From Nitrosococcus halophilus Nc 4 (lineage in GTDB: Bacteria; Pseudomonadota; Gammaproteobacteria; Nitrosococcales; Nitrosococcaceae): DNA of 64,000 nt. The notes under the pieces were generated by a model, which did no database searches, was not told where the DNA came from, and saw nothing but the letters and a program-made list of their open reading frames with translations. Positions 49,321-57,538 of this stretch are shown piece by piece. Numbering within the stretch: position 1 is the first letter of the stretch; each line of letters begins with the position of its first letter. Position numbers and translations under genes: made by a program. The stretch covers positions 2,714,001-2,778,000 of the forward strand of contig NC_013960.1 in the NCBI RefSeq assembly GCF_000024725.1, in the 5' to 3' direction.

Positions 49321-49622
49321 GATTTCTTCCTTCCTTTTTCACCCCGCAGGGAGTTGACTTATTGGGGGCTTTTAAACATCAGGTAACCGACAGACGGCTT
49401 GCGTATTGCTCGATTAATGCGCTTACTATTTAGACACTCTAAGCCAACTCGTCGGCCTAGTAAATATGCCTGATTGCTCAGGCCTAGGGGAGGTTAGAAG
49501 CGGAAGAATGGGGGGATAGCGCTGCCGGGGTATTCGCTCAATATGCCAGGAAGTATAGCCCAATGGCAGGCCTCGTTCACTCTGCCTTGGTATTGGTATA
49601 ACCGCTATACTTCGATGATGGG

Positions 49623-49811
49623 TTGGGCAGTATCGTCGATGACGATTGTAAAGGGGCCATCTGGCCGCTTGACTACGAAATTACCCTAGCTATTGGTGAA
49701 CTCGTTCTGGCCGTTTATCGTCAAAGAGAAGGGCGCTATCGTCTTGATTTCCAAGTTTCTAGCAGGAAACCCAACAAAGTCTATGATTATTATCTATTGA
49801 TTTTAAGATAG
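49623..49811 (+). CDS. Hypothetical 62-residue frame, possibly a gene remnant
   Basis: TTG-started frame (GSIVDDDCKGAIWPLDYEI, then ELVLAVYRQREGRYRLDFQV) without a ribosome site. The residue pattern looks like real protein, but I cannot name the family; it may be the end of a lost gene. It lies between acs (divergent) and the peroxiredoxin gene in a 563-bp gap. Confidence 0.3.
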   Translation: MGSIVDDDCKGAIWPLDYEITLAIGELVLAVYRQREGRYRLDFQVSSRKPNKVYDYYLLILR

Positions 49812-49883
49812 AAATTGCTAAAGTCCCATACATTCTGCTTTGCTAAATTCTGCGTTCACAACCTATCAAAAGGAGAATATCCT

Positions 49884-50483
49884 GTGAGTGTACTGGTTAC
49901 GCAAGTTGCCCCTGATTTTACTGCTCCGACTGTAATGCCGGACGGTACCATTCAGGAAAATTTCCGCCTTTCTGATTTGCGCGGTAAATATGTCGTACTG
50001 TTTTTCTATCCTCTGGATTTTACTTTTGTTTGTCCCTCGGAGATTCTGGCCCATAACAATCGCCTCAAGGAGTTCAAAGAGCATAATGTGGAAATCGTGG
50101 GTGTTTCCATTGACTCCCAGTATAGTCACTATGCCTGGCGTAATACTCCCGTAGCAAATGGCGGGATTGGCGCCATCGGTTTTCCGCTGGTAGCCGATTT
50201 AAACCATGATATTACCCGGGCTTATGGGGTCGAACATCCTGATGGGGTCGCCCTCCGTGCTTCCTTTTTGATTGACAAAAATGGCGTGGTTCAGCATCAG
50301 GTAGTCAATAATCTTCCCCTCGGTCGGGCCGTAGAGGAAATGTTACGGATGGTGGATGCTTTGCAATTTACGGAAGAACATGGTGAGGTCTGCCCGGCGG
50401 GGTGGCGCAAGGGTGAAGAGGCTATTCGCCCCGATGCAGAGGGGGTAGCCCAATATTTAGCCAAGCATGCCACTACTTTGTAA
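49884..50483 (+). CDS. 2-Cys peroxiredoxin (AhpC/Prx1 type)
   Basis: Reduces peroxides through a peroxidatic cysteine. 199 residues from the GTG at 49884, with AGGAG eight bases upstream. Peroxidatic Cys in FYPLDFTFVCPSEI, the arginine in the later loop of RAYGVEHPDGVALRASFLID, and the resolving Cys in EVCPAGWRKGEEA near the C-terminus. The extended C-terminal arm is of the typical 2-Cys class. It stands alone with its own terminator. Confidence 0.95.
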   Translation: MSVLVTQVAPDFTAPTVMPDGTIQENFRLSDLRGKYVVLFFYPLDFTFVCPSEILAHNNRLKEFKEHNVEIVGVSIDSQYSHYAWRNTPVANGGIGAIGFPLVADLNHDITRAYGVEHPDGVALRASFLIDKNGVVQHQVVNNLPLGRAVEEMLRMVDALQFTEEHGEVCPAGWRKGEEAIRPDAEGVAQYLAKHATTL

Positions 50484-50510
50484 TTCAGGATAATTGAGGC
50501 CCCTATCAAT

Positions 50511-50540
50511 AAACGCCCCCGTTTTATGCGGGGGCGTTTT
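50511..50540 (+). terminator. Rho-independent terminator of the peroxiredoxin gene
   Basis: Stem AAACGCCCCC against GGGGGCGTTT with a short loop and following T-rich bases (TTTGTTT), 28 bp after the stop. Confidence 0.95.
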
Positions 50541-50595
50541 GTTTCATTTGGAGTTTCATCGTGACTGATTTCAATTTTGTTCCTACAAAATCTCA

Positions 50596-50703
50596 TCAGC
50601 CCGAAAAATTCGCGTTTCTCAGCAGTCCTCGGCGAAGGGTTCCCCTTGGCCTTGAGGTCTTTACCGCTCCACGCGCTTTGACTTCGGGTCCTCCCGACCC
50701 TAG
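50596..50703 (-). mobile_element. Second IS200/IS605-type right-end relic
   Basis: On the minus strand this codes a degenerate TnpB tail (ARGAVKT as in the ampD-linked relic) and contains block 1 (50656-50672) and the identical 25-nt block 2 (50607-50631). No TnpB core remains. The flank 50704-50835 is not coding and may hold the left part of the element or host DNA. It sits between the peroxiredoxin terminator and dksA. Confidence 0.65.
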
Positions 50704-50910
50704 GCTCCGTGAGCGAGGAAATCATAGCGCGAATTTAACGCTGAAACAACACCTTATCGCCCCTCGCGTGTGGGGCGCCGTTTCACTTCGCGATTTTGCT
50801 GGGGGGGCGTCGTGCGTCCTGCACTCATTCAATGCCTCCCATTAAAACCTTTGGTCCTCTCCAGGCGTTTTTTTGCAAATTATCTTGGCCCTTTGAGTTA
50901 TAATATCCGG

Positions 50911-51348
50911 TTAAGCCCGTTGTCTCTCTCTGATTTCCTCTAAAGTCTTGCAATCGATGCATAGGGTAGCGGTGGGACGGGCCTCTAGGCGCCGGACGCC
51001 AATTTCGGCTCCACAGGCCTCACAGTAGCCATAGTCCCCTTTATCAAGGCTCCGCAGGCGTTCAGAGATTTTCCTGATAAGTTTACGTTCTCGATCTCTG
51101 GTGCGTAGCTCCAAGGTAAATTCTTCTTCCTGTGATGCACGGTCGCTGGGATCTGGGAAGTTTGCAGCCTCATCCTGCATATGGTGAACGGTCCGATCGA
51201 CTTCTTCCATGAGGCGTTGCCTCCAACCCAGCAGGATCCTTCGAAAATGTTCAACCTGTGGCTCACTCATGTATTCTTCCCCCTCTTTTTGCTGATAGGG
51301 GGTAAATTCTTGGGGAGATTGCACCAGATCCTTGTCATTAACGGCCAT
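50911..51348 (-). CDS. dksA: DksA/TraR-type zinc finger transcription factor
   Basis: Binds the RNA polymerase secondary channel and, with ppGpp, adjusts stringent-response promoters. 145 residues from the ATG at 51346-51348 (AGGAG eight bases upstream; a frame to 51363 is longer). A coiled coil (HFRRILLGWRQRLMEEVDRT) with the acidic tip residues in FPDPSDRASQEEEF, then the zinc finger YCEACG...LCIDC. Length and motifs match DksA itself. Confidence 0.94.
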   Translation of the reverse strand: MAVNDKDLVQSPQEFTPYQQKEGEEYMSEPQVEHFRRILLGWRQRLMEEVDRTVHHMQDEAANFPDPSDRASQEEEFTLELRTRDRERKLIRKISERLRSLDKGDYGYCEACGAEIGVRRLEARPTATLCIDCKTLEEIRERQRA

Positions 51349-51504
51349 GTCTTGGCTCCTCAAGTACTAAAAAACAGTCGCGGATATATACCAGAACCTT
51401 TTAAGAAGCGCAATAATTATAACTCCTTATTGACAACAGCCTAAAATATTTCGGAACAAAAAAATCATCAATAATTGGGGTGCTCGCGCCCTTTAACCCT
51501 ATCT

Positions 51505-51546
51505 CTATAGAAACAAGCTAACATACTATAGAAACAAGCTAACATA
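51505..51546. repeat. Two perfect 21-bp tandem repeats
   Basis: The unit starts CTATAGAAACAAGC and occurs twice head to tail without a gap, two helical turns apart. It lies upstream of cbbY, in the 377-bp gap between dksA and cbbY. Could be paired binding sites or simple duplication. Confidence 0.85.
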
Positions 51547-51577
51547 AGTACCTATGAATAAAATATGAGGTGTTTTA

Positions 51578-51677
51578 GGAGCGAGCCGGAGGTGTTCCGC
51601 AAACCCGTTTTTCCTCCCTGAAAAAAGGGTTTGCGGGGACTTCCCTGCCCCCTGGCTCCACGCCACCGGCTCACTCC
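51578..51677. repeat. 100-bp nested inverted repeat (three-stem structure)
   Basis: Outer arm: GGAG, GAGCCGG and GGTG at 51578-51594 pair with 51661-51677, with two mismatches. Inside is a hairpin whose 10-bp base (CCGCAAACCC, 51597-51606, with 51627-51636) continues as T5/A5 and C/G pairs round a 6-nt loop, and then a small GGGG/CCCC hairpin (51635-51652). It ends 48 bp before cbbY. It may be a mobile repeat or a structured RNA. Confidence 0.75.
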
Positions 51678-51725
51678 AGGAATATTTCAAAACTTTTACT
51701 GAGATGCTTATTTATTGGGAATACA

Positions 51726-52496
51726 GTGGTGAAACTTAAAACATTGATTTTTGATCTAGACGGGACTCTTGCTGAGACGGAACGGGATGGGCATCGGGTG
51801 GCGTTTAATCGGGCTTTTGCCGAAGTTGGAGTCAATTGGCATTGGGATGTTGCCCTTTACGGCAAATTGTTAGCCATAACCGGTGGCAAAGAGCGTATCC
51901 GTTACTACTTAGATCTTTACCAACAGGATTTTCGCCCTCCAATAGCGTTGGATAAATTTATTGCTGAGCTGCATCAGACTAAAACTCGATATTACGTAGA
52001 ACTGTTGGAAGAGCAGGGAATACCACTCCGTCCGGGAGTATTGCGTCTTTTCAATTTAGCCCGCGAGCAGGGGTTGCAATTGGCTATTGCCACTACAACG
52101 ACGCCAGAAAATGTAATGGCTTTGCTGCGCACCAGCATTGGTAGTCATGCCCTAGATTGGTTTGATTGTATTGCTGCGGGGGACGTGGTTAGGGCTAAGA
52201 AACCAGCACCGGATATTTATGACTACTGTTTACAGAAGTTGCAAAGAGAACCTGCCCAATGCCTTGCTTTTGAAGACTCGGCTAATGGTGTTCGTGCAGC
52301 TGTAGATGCGGGGATTAAGGTGGTGGTGACGGTGAATGATTATACCCGTGAAGAGGATTTCACAGGGGCAGCGTTGGTGTTGGATCATCTCGGGGAGCCA
52401 GGACAACCCTGTAGGGTATTGAGTGGGGATTTAGATGATTTCGAGTATGTGGACATTGCGCTCTTGCAGCGGTTGCACGGGGAGAATACAGCGTGA
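51726..52496 (+). CDS. cbbY: CbbY-type HAD phosphatase
   Basis: HAD-family sugar phosphatase, 256 residues. Motif I FDLDGTLAETE, cap domain with ITGGKERIRYYL, motif II ATTTTPEN, Lys in AKKPAPDIYDYCL and motif IV FEDSANGVRAAVDAG. The LAETERDGHRVAFNRAF start is typical of CbbY, which removes the RuBisCO inhibitor xylulose-1,5-bisphosphate; RuBisCO itself is not in the window. GTG 51726 or 51729. Its stop overlaps the next start. Confidence 0.88.
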   Translation: MVKLKTLIFDLDGTLAETERDGHRVAFNRAFAEVGVNWHWDVALYGKLLAITGGKERIRYYLDLYQQDFRPPIALDKFIAELHQTKTRYYVELLEEQGIPLRPGVLRLFNLAREQGLQLAIATTTTPENVMALLRTSIGSHALDWFDCIAAGDVVRAKKPAPDIYDYCLQKLQREPAQCLAFEDSANGVRAAVDAGIKVVVTVNDYTREEDFTGAALVLDHLGEPGQPCRVLSGDLDDFEYVDIALLQRLHGENTA

Positions 52497-53653
52497 ATGA
52501 TCGAATAGCGCGACGTATGGAAGATATTAAGCCCTTTCAAGTGATGGAGTTATTGGCGCGAGCAAAGGAACTGGAAGCCCAGGGACAAACGATTGTCCAT
52601 ATGGAAATTGGTGAGCCCGATTTCGTTACGCCTCAGCCCATTGTGGAGGCTGGGATAGCGGCATTGCGTTCTGGACAGGTTCATTATACCCCGGCAGCAG
52701 GGTTACCGGCCCTGCGTGAGGCTATTGCAAACTGGTATAGCAGTAGTTCCGGGATCACCGTATCGCCTGAACGCATCATCGTGACGCCAGGTGCCTCTGG
52801 AGCTTTGTTGCTTGCTTTGGCACTTCTACTCAATCCGGGAGACACAGTGCTTATGGCGGATCCCGGTTATCCCTGCTATCGCTACTTCGTCCGGCTGTTA
52901 GAGGGAAAAGCCATCTGTATTCCAGTAACGGAGGAAAGTGCCTACCAGTTTACCTCAAGGCATATTGAGTCCCACTGGACTCCTGAGACTCGAGCGGTAT
53001 TGGTTGCCTCACCTGCTAATCCAACGGGTGTTCTCCTTTCCCAAAATACCCTTGCGGCATTGATGGACAGTGTTGAGTCCCGAGGAGGAACTCTTGTTGT
53101 CGATGAAATTTACCATGGCTTAGTGTATGGGGATAAAGCCACCACTGCTTTGGCGCTTTCAGACCAAACATTTGTTATCAATAGTTTCTCAAAATATTTT
53201 GGTATGACGGGGTGGCGATTAGGCTGGCTCGTTGTGCCCAAAAGTTTTATTCGAGCTGCTGATAGGTTAGCTCAAAATCTCTTCCTTGCTGCCTCCACGC
53301 CAGCTCAACATGCCGCTCTTGCGGCTTTTAAGCCTGAAGCTCTTCAGATTCTTGAAACTCGTCGAGTGGAATTTCAACGGCGACGAGATTTCCTTCTACC
53401 TGAGTTGAGGGATCTCGGTTTCCATATCCCGATCATCCCTCAAGGTGCATTTTACATCTATGCGGACTGCTCCCGATTCTCGGCGGATAGTTTCGCTTTT
53501 GCCCGAGATTTGCTGGAGAACATTGGTGTTGCGGTAACTCCAGGCATAGATTTTGGTTGTAATGCCCCTCAGCAGCACCTGCGCTTTGCTTATACCACTT
53601 CAATGGAGCAATTGCAGGAGGGGCTCGGACGCCTTCAGGCTTATCTGAATTAG
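52493..53653 (+). CDS. Class I/II PLP-dependent aminotransferase
   Basis: 386-residue fold-type I aminotransferase. EIGEPDFVTP, HYTPAAGLPALREAIA, the Asn/Asp pair (SPANPTG, VVDEIYHGL), PLP Lys234 in NSFSKYFGMTGWRLGW, and the C-terminal Arg in LRFAYTTS. Relatives include aspartate, alanine and LL-diaminopimelate aminotransferases; the substrate is not clear. The GTG start overlaps the cbbY stop by 4 bp. Confidence 0.92.
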   Translation: MNDRIARRMEDIKPFQVMELLARAKELEAQGQTIVHMEIGEPDFVTPQPIVEAGIAALRSGQVHYTPAAGLPALREAIANWYSSSSGITVSPERIIVTPGASGALLLALALLLNPGDTVLMADPGYPCYRYFVRLLEGKAICIPVTEESAYQFTSRHIESHWTPETRAVLVASPANPTGVLLSQNTLAALMDSVESRGGTLVVDEIYHGLVYGDKATTALALSDQTFVINSFSKYFGMTGWRLGWLVVPKSFIRAADRLAQNLFLAASTPAQHAALAAFKPEALQILETRRVEFQRRRDFLLPELRDLGFHIPIIPQGAFYIYADCSRFSADSFAFARDLLENIGVAVTPGIDFGCNAPQQHLRFAYTTSMEQLQEGLGRLQAYLN

Positions 53654-53713
53654 ATTCAGCCCCGTCTTTGAGATCTCAGGTTAAAGTTTCTTCCTAAAAA
53701 ATCTTAAAATCCC

Positions 53714-54457
53714 CTAAACTTTTTTCGCAGTAATGAAATCGAAGCGATCATTAAATTCTAAAATTTCTCGATCCGCGTAAGTGGATTCCATTTCTTGGAG
53801 TCCTGCTTTAAGTTCCTCCTCCTCAAATGAGGACAGCACAGACATGTAACAGCTTGCAACCATTTCAAAGTATTTTTCTTTGGGAAGAGAATGCCGGTAC
53901 ACCAAGGTATCCCGCTCCACCTGGAATGTTTCATCTTCAAGCAGGCTGACAAGCTCATCGGGATTGGCATGCCAATTCAGACAACGTTCAAGTGCTTTAC
54001 TGAATAAGGGATATTCCACGTTGGGGGGGACGTGCACCAACAATAAAATACCTTCTGGGGCCAGGCGCTGGTAAAAGTTTTTAAACAGGGCTTTCCTATC
54101 ATCAATATGATGAATAGTTTCCTTGATTAATATTTTGTTATAGGTTCCCGGACGGGCCGAGAAGTCCAAGGCATCCTCCGCAACTCGCTCAATGGGTGCT
54201 TCTTCGGGGATTTGAGCCAGCATTTCAGGAAATGGATCAACGCCGATGACGGGGTTTTTCAGAGGAACTTGTTCTAAGATATCCAAAGAATAGATTCCTG
54301 TTCCACAGCCTAGATCGACCAAAACATCATCTTGGTTGAGCGCTAATTTCTCAATCATTTTCGAGGTTAGCTGACGAACAAAATCTGGCGAATAGTAAAG
54401 AAAGTTATCGTAGCGTTCAGCTAGACGTTGATAATGGGTTTGAATAACATCGCTCAT
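53714..54457 (-). CDS. SAM-dependent methyltransferase at the end of the ectoine/ehu operon
   Basis: 247 residues, class I Rossmann methyltransferase. SAM motif I VLVDLGCGTGIYSLD, motif II acidic residue in VIGVDPFPEML, then EDALDFSA and a KETIHHIDDR segment; the C-terminal part is helical and acidic. AGGAG lies eight bases before the ATG at 54455-54457. The gene is 14 bp downstream of ehuA and probably shares its transcript. Substrate unknown; a role with the compatible solute or its precursor is only a guess. Confidence 0.82.
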   Translation of the reverse strand: MSDVIQTHYQRLAERYDNFLYYSPDFVRQLTSKMIEKLALNQDDVLVDLGCGTGIYSLDILEQVPLKNPVIGVDPFPEMLAQIPEEAPIERVAEDALDFSARPGTYNKILIKETIHHIDDRKALFKNFYQRLAPEGILLLVHVPPNVEYPLFSKALERCLNWHANPDELVSLLEDETFQVERDTLVYRHSLPKEKYFEMVASCYMSVLSSFEEEELKAGLQEMESTYADREILEFNDRFDFITAKKV

Positions 54458-54471
54458 AATCATTTCTCCTC

Positions 54472-55269
54472 TTAGAGAATGGTTCGTAAAAACTCTTGTG
54501 TTCTTTTCTGTGTTGGCCGGGAAAAGATAATCTCGGGGGTATTGTCTTCAATGATTTTTCCCTCTGCCATGAAAATAACCCGGTCTGCAATTTCTTGTGC
54601 GAAACTCATTTCATGGGTGACAATTAACATGGTCATTTCGCTTTCTATTGCAATTTGCCGGAGGACACTGAGTACTTCCCCCACTAACTCAGGGTCTAAA
54701 GCCGAGGTGACTTCATCAAAGAGCATGATTTGGGGTCGCAGGGCAAGGGCGCGGGCAATGGCTACTCGTTGCTTCTGGCCTCCAGAAAGTTGGGCCGGAT
54801 AGTTTTCAATTTTATCCTCTAAACCGACTAATTTTAAAAGATCAACGGCTCCCTTTTCTGCTTCTTCCTGAGGCAGGTGCAGTACATGCACCATCGCTTC
54901 GGTCACATTTCGTAATACGCTCATATGGGGAAATAAATTAAAGTGTTGAAAGACCATCCCCACCTTTCCCCGTATCTTGCGGATATGGTGCCGATCAGCA
55001 GGCACTTCTCGACTATCACGCTGCATCGTCCAAATCGATTCGCCGTCGATTTCAACCCGGCCTGAATCAATGCCTTCTAGGGTCATCAGAATGCGTAAAA
55101 TAGTGGATTTTCCTGAGCCACTAGGACCAATCAGGGCAATCTTCTGGGAAGGGGGAATATCTAAATCGATCCCCTTTAATACAGTAAGTCCATCAAAGGA
55201 CTTCCATACCTCCCGCATCCGGATAATGGAATGTGCTGGATCTTCTTTGTCAAGTCTAGGTTTGAGCAA
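54472..55269 (-). CDS. ehuA: Ectoine/hydroxyectoine ABC transporter ATP-binding protein EhuA
   Basis: ATPase of the polar amino-acid transporter family. 265 residues: Walker A GPSGSGKSTILR, Q-loop GMVFQHFNLFPHM, signature LSGGQKQRVAIA, Walker B IMLFDEVTSALDPELV, switch THEMSFA. It uses a TTG start and overlaps ehuD by 14 bp. The ectoine assignment comes from its place in the ect operon and the binding protein; by motifs alone it could serve any amino acid. Confidence 0.9.
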   Translation of the reverse strand: MLKPRLDKEDPAHSIIRMREVWKSFDGLTVLKGIDLDIPPSQKIALIGPSGSGKSTILRILMTLEGIDSGRVEIDGESIWTMQRDSREVPADRHHIRKIRGKVGMVFQHFNLFPHMSVLRNVTEAMVHVLHLPQEEAEKGAVDLLKLVGLEDKIENYPAQLSGGQKQRVAIARALALRPQIMLFDEVTSALDPELVGEVLSVLRQIAIESEMTMLIVTHEMSFAQEIADRVIFMAEGKIIEDNTPEIIFSRPTQKRTQEFLRTIL

Positions 55270-55909
55270 AACGAGCTTCCAATTTTCGTATGAGTCGGGA
55301 AGATAACAAACTAATGACTAAAAAAAGCAGGCCCACTAGGGTCAGTGGTTCCAAATAGCGAAATGTTTCAGCACCACTAAGCTTAGCAGTCTGGAGTAAT
55401 TCCATGACCGTGATAGCTGCCAATAAGGGCGTATCTTTAAACATGGCGATAAGATAATTCCCTAGCGCTGGAATGACCGGTGGAATTGCTTGGGGAAGAA
55501 TAATGGCTTTCCAGATGTGGAATCGGCTCATATTTAAAGCTATAGCAGCTTCCCATTGTCCTTCAGGTACACCTTCAATCCCTGCCCGGTAGACCTCTGA
55601 AGTGTACGTACTATAGTGCAAGCCAAGACCGACTACTCCAGTTAAAAACGGCGAAAGCGTGACACCAAATTCAGGCAGGACAAAAAAAAGAAAATAAAGT
55701 TGGACTAGAAGGGGGGTGCTGCGTATGAACTCCACTACCCAAGCAGTTATGGTGGCCATAATCCGAATGGCAGAACGTCGCAATATAGCCCAGGCCAGTC
55801 CAAGAATCAAGGCAGCTGTCATTCCCCAAAAAGTAGCTTGAATGGTTACCCAGAAACCCCTTAATAGATCGGGTAAAATATCCAATGCATACTGCCAGTC
55901 GAACACCAT
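55256..55909 (-). CDS. ehuD: Ectoine/hydroxyectoine ABC transporter permease EhuD
   Basis: Permease of the His/Glu/Gln/Arg family (HisM type), 217 residues and about five membrane helices. The conserved EFIRSTPLLVQLYFLFF near the second helix and the EAA coupling loop (EGQWEAAIALNMSRFHIWKAI) are present. It starts 3 bp after ehuC. Confidence 0.9.
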   Translation of the reverse strand: MVFDWQYALDILPDLLRGFWVTIQATFWGMTAALILGLAWAILRRSAIRIMATITAWVVEFIRSTPLLVQLYFLFFVLPEFGVTLSPFLTGVVGLGLHYSTYTSEVYRAGIEGVPEGQWEAAIALNMSRFHIWKAIILPQAIPPVIPALGNYLIAMFKDTPLLAAITVMELLQTAKLSGAETFRYLEPLTLVGLLFLVISLLSSRLIRKLEARFAQT

Positions 55910-55912
55910 TTT

Positions 55913-56557
55913 CTATCGTCCTACGGCAAACTTGCGCTCAAGGCGCCGGATAATAAAAGCGATAATTTGCGCGAGAAGGAAATATAAGACTAAAACGAGT
56001 GCAAAGATCTCCGCCGAGCGGAGAGTCGAAGCACGTAGCATTTGGCCTTGAAAGGTAAGCTCGCTAAGGGTGATCATGGATACCAGTGCTGTGCTTTTCA
56101 AAAGCTCGATTAATAGGTTTCCAAAAGGAGGAAGCATGGCAGGAATTGCCTGCGGAATAATGATACGCCAAAGGGTCTGCCGAGGGGTAAAATTAAGGGC
56201 GATAGCGGCCTCCCTTTGCTCTTGCGGTACGGCTTGGATTGCCCCTCGAACCACCTCGGCCCCATAAGCGCCAATATTTAAGCCCAGCACCCAAATGCCG
56301 GTCGCCATGGCACTGAGCTCAACGCCTAACATGGGGAGGGCAAAGTAGGCCCAAAATAGTTGTACCAGTGCTGAGGTGCCGCGGAAAAGATCAATGTATA
56401 CAATTGAGATAATCCGTAAATACCAGCGGCGAGAAAGCTGCGCTAAACCGGCTGTGAAAGCAGCGACTGCGGCAACTATTGTCCCGCCTACCGTAAGGCC
56501 TGCAGTCACTGCAAGCCCTGATAGTAGGGGAGGTAAGAGGTCCAAGGGAGGCGGCAC
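55913..56557 (-). CDS. ehuC: Ectoine/hydroxyectoine ABC transporter permease EhuC
   Basis: Second permease, 214 residues, same family as EhuD: FRGTSALVQLFWAYFALP and the EAA loop QEQREAAIALNFTPRQTLWRI. GTG start. EhuC and EhuD should form the heterodimeric channel. ehuB lies 38 bp upstream. Confidence 0.9.
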   Translation of the reverse strand: MPPPLDLLPPLLSGLAVTAGLTVGGTIVAAVAAFTAGLAQLSRRWYLRIISIVYIDLFRGTSALVQLFWAYFALPMLGVELSAMATGIWVLGLNIGAYGAEVVRGAIQAVPQEQREAAIALNFTPRQTLWRIIIPQAIPAMLPPFGNLLIELLKSTALVSMITLSELTFQGQMLRASTLRSAEIFALVLVLYFLLAQIIAFIIRRLERKFAVGR

Positions 56558-56595
56558 GGCAGGGCAGCTCTCTTCGTCAGAGAATGAAATAAGTT

Positions 56596-57510
56596 CTAAT
56601 CATTTGGCTGGCATAATTGAGCAACAGTGATCTCTCCTGGTAAGTCCGCTTCTGTAAATCCAAACGGTTCTATCAGGGAGAGATGTTGTGTAGTTCCAAT
56701 GAATTTTTCTAAGTGTTTATTGAACTCTGCTAGCAATTTCTTATCTTCTTTACGAAATCCAAATGCCCCATAGCCTACCACTGTTTTCCCGTTGATAACG
56801 GGATCGTGAAAAGGTCGAGCCCGCTCAATGCGGGTGTCGGTTTTTGCAAGCAAGTTATGGACGGTTAGGCTAGTGGCTGCAAAGGCATCTACTCGTTTTG
56901 CCTGAACAGCGGCTACGGCGCTAGGTGGATCGGGGAGAATAACAATCCGGTCATTAGGTATCCCCGTTGAGCGGGCATATTGAAGCTCCACTGCGCCGGC
57001 CGTAACCCCTATACGTGCTGAGGGATGGCTTGCCACATCCTCGTAGCTATGTAAATTGAGTGGATTACCTGCTTGGACAATAAAAGCTTCTCCAATCCCA
57101 TAGGTGGGTTTTGAAAATGCAATTTCCCGGCAGCGCTGAGGGGTAATGTACATGCCCGCAGCGATGATATCGAATCGCTTTGCCTTAAGGCCTGGAATTA
57201 ACGATCCAAATTCTGTGAGAACGCCTTCAATGTGCTTGATCCCCATTTGTTTGAGTATCTTTTTCGCAATTTCTGGGGACTCGCCGGTCAATTGGCCTGT
57301 TTCATTATCCATATAGGCATAGGGGGCTTCGTTAGCATAGCCGAGACGAACCACTTTCTCTTGGTGGATGCGTTCTAAAGTAGACCGGGGTTTATCTGCC
57401 CCGGAAGTATCTTGAGTGCCCTCACACCCCATGATAAGAATAATCCCGGCAAACATTGCTAGGGCGCTAAACAGCTGTACTAAAATACACTGAGGTTTAT
57501 TTTTTTTCAT
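56596..57510 (-). CDS. ehuB: Ectoine/hydroxyectoine-binding lipoprotein EhuB
   Basis: Class 3-type substrate-binding protein, 304 residues. Signal peptide ends at the lipobox LIMGC (Cys29), so it should be lipid-anchored; EhuB of Sinorhizobium is a periplasmic protein of the same fold. The segment VRLGYANEAPYAYMDNETG matches the family ligand site, where aromatic and acidic residues near this position hold ectoine. ectD ends 28 bp upstream. Confidence 0.9.
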   Translation of the reverse strand: MKKNKPQCILVQLFSALAMFAGIILIMGCEGTQDTSGADKPRSTLERIHQEKVVRLGYANEAPYAYMDNETGQLTGESPEIAKKILKQMGIKHIEGVLTEFGSLIPGLKAKRFDIIAAGMYITPQRCREIAFSKPTYGIGEAFIVQAGNPLNLHSYEDVASHPSARIGVTAGAVELQYARSTGIPNDRIVILPDPPSAVAAVQAKRVDAFAATSLTVHNLLAKTDTRIERARPFHDPVINGKTVVGYGAFGFRKEDKKLLAEFNKHLEKFIGTTQHLSLIEPFGFTEADLPGEITVAQLCQPND

Positions 57511-57538
57511 CGACCCTTTTTACACTAAAGTTCGTAAT

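Noticed and set aside
50704-50835. A palindromic left end of the second IS relic
   Set aside because: The stretch has GC-rich inverted fragments, but no counterpart remains at the ampD relic, so the boundary cannot be confirmed.
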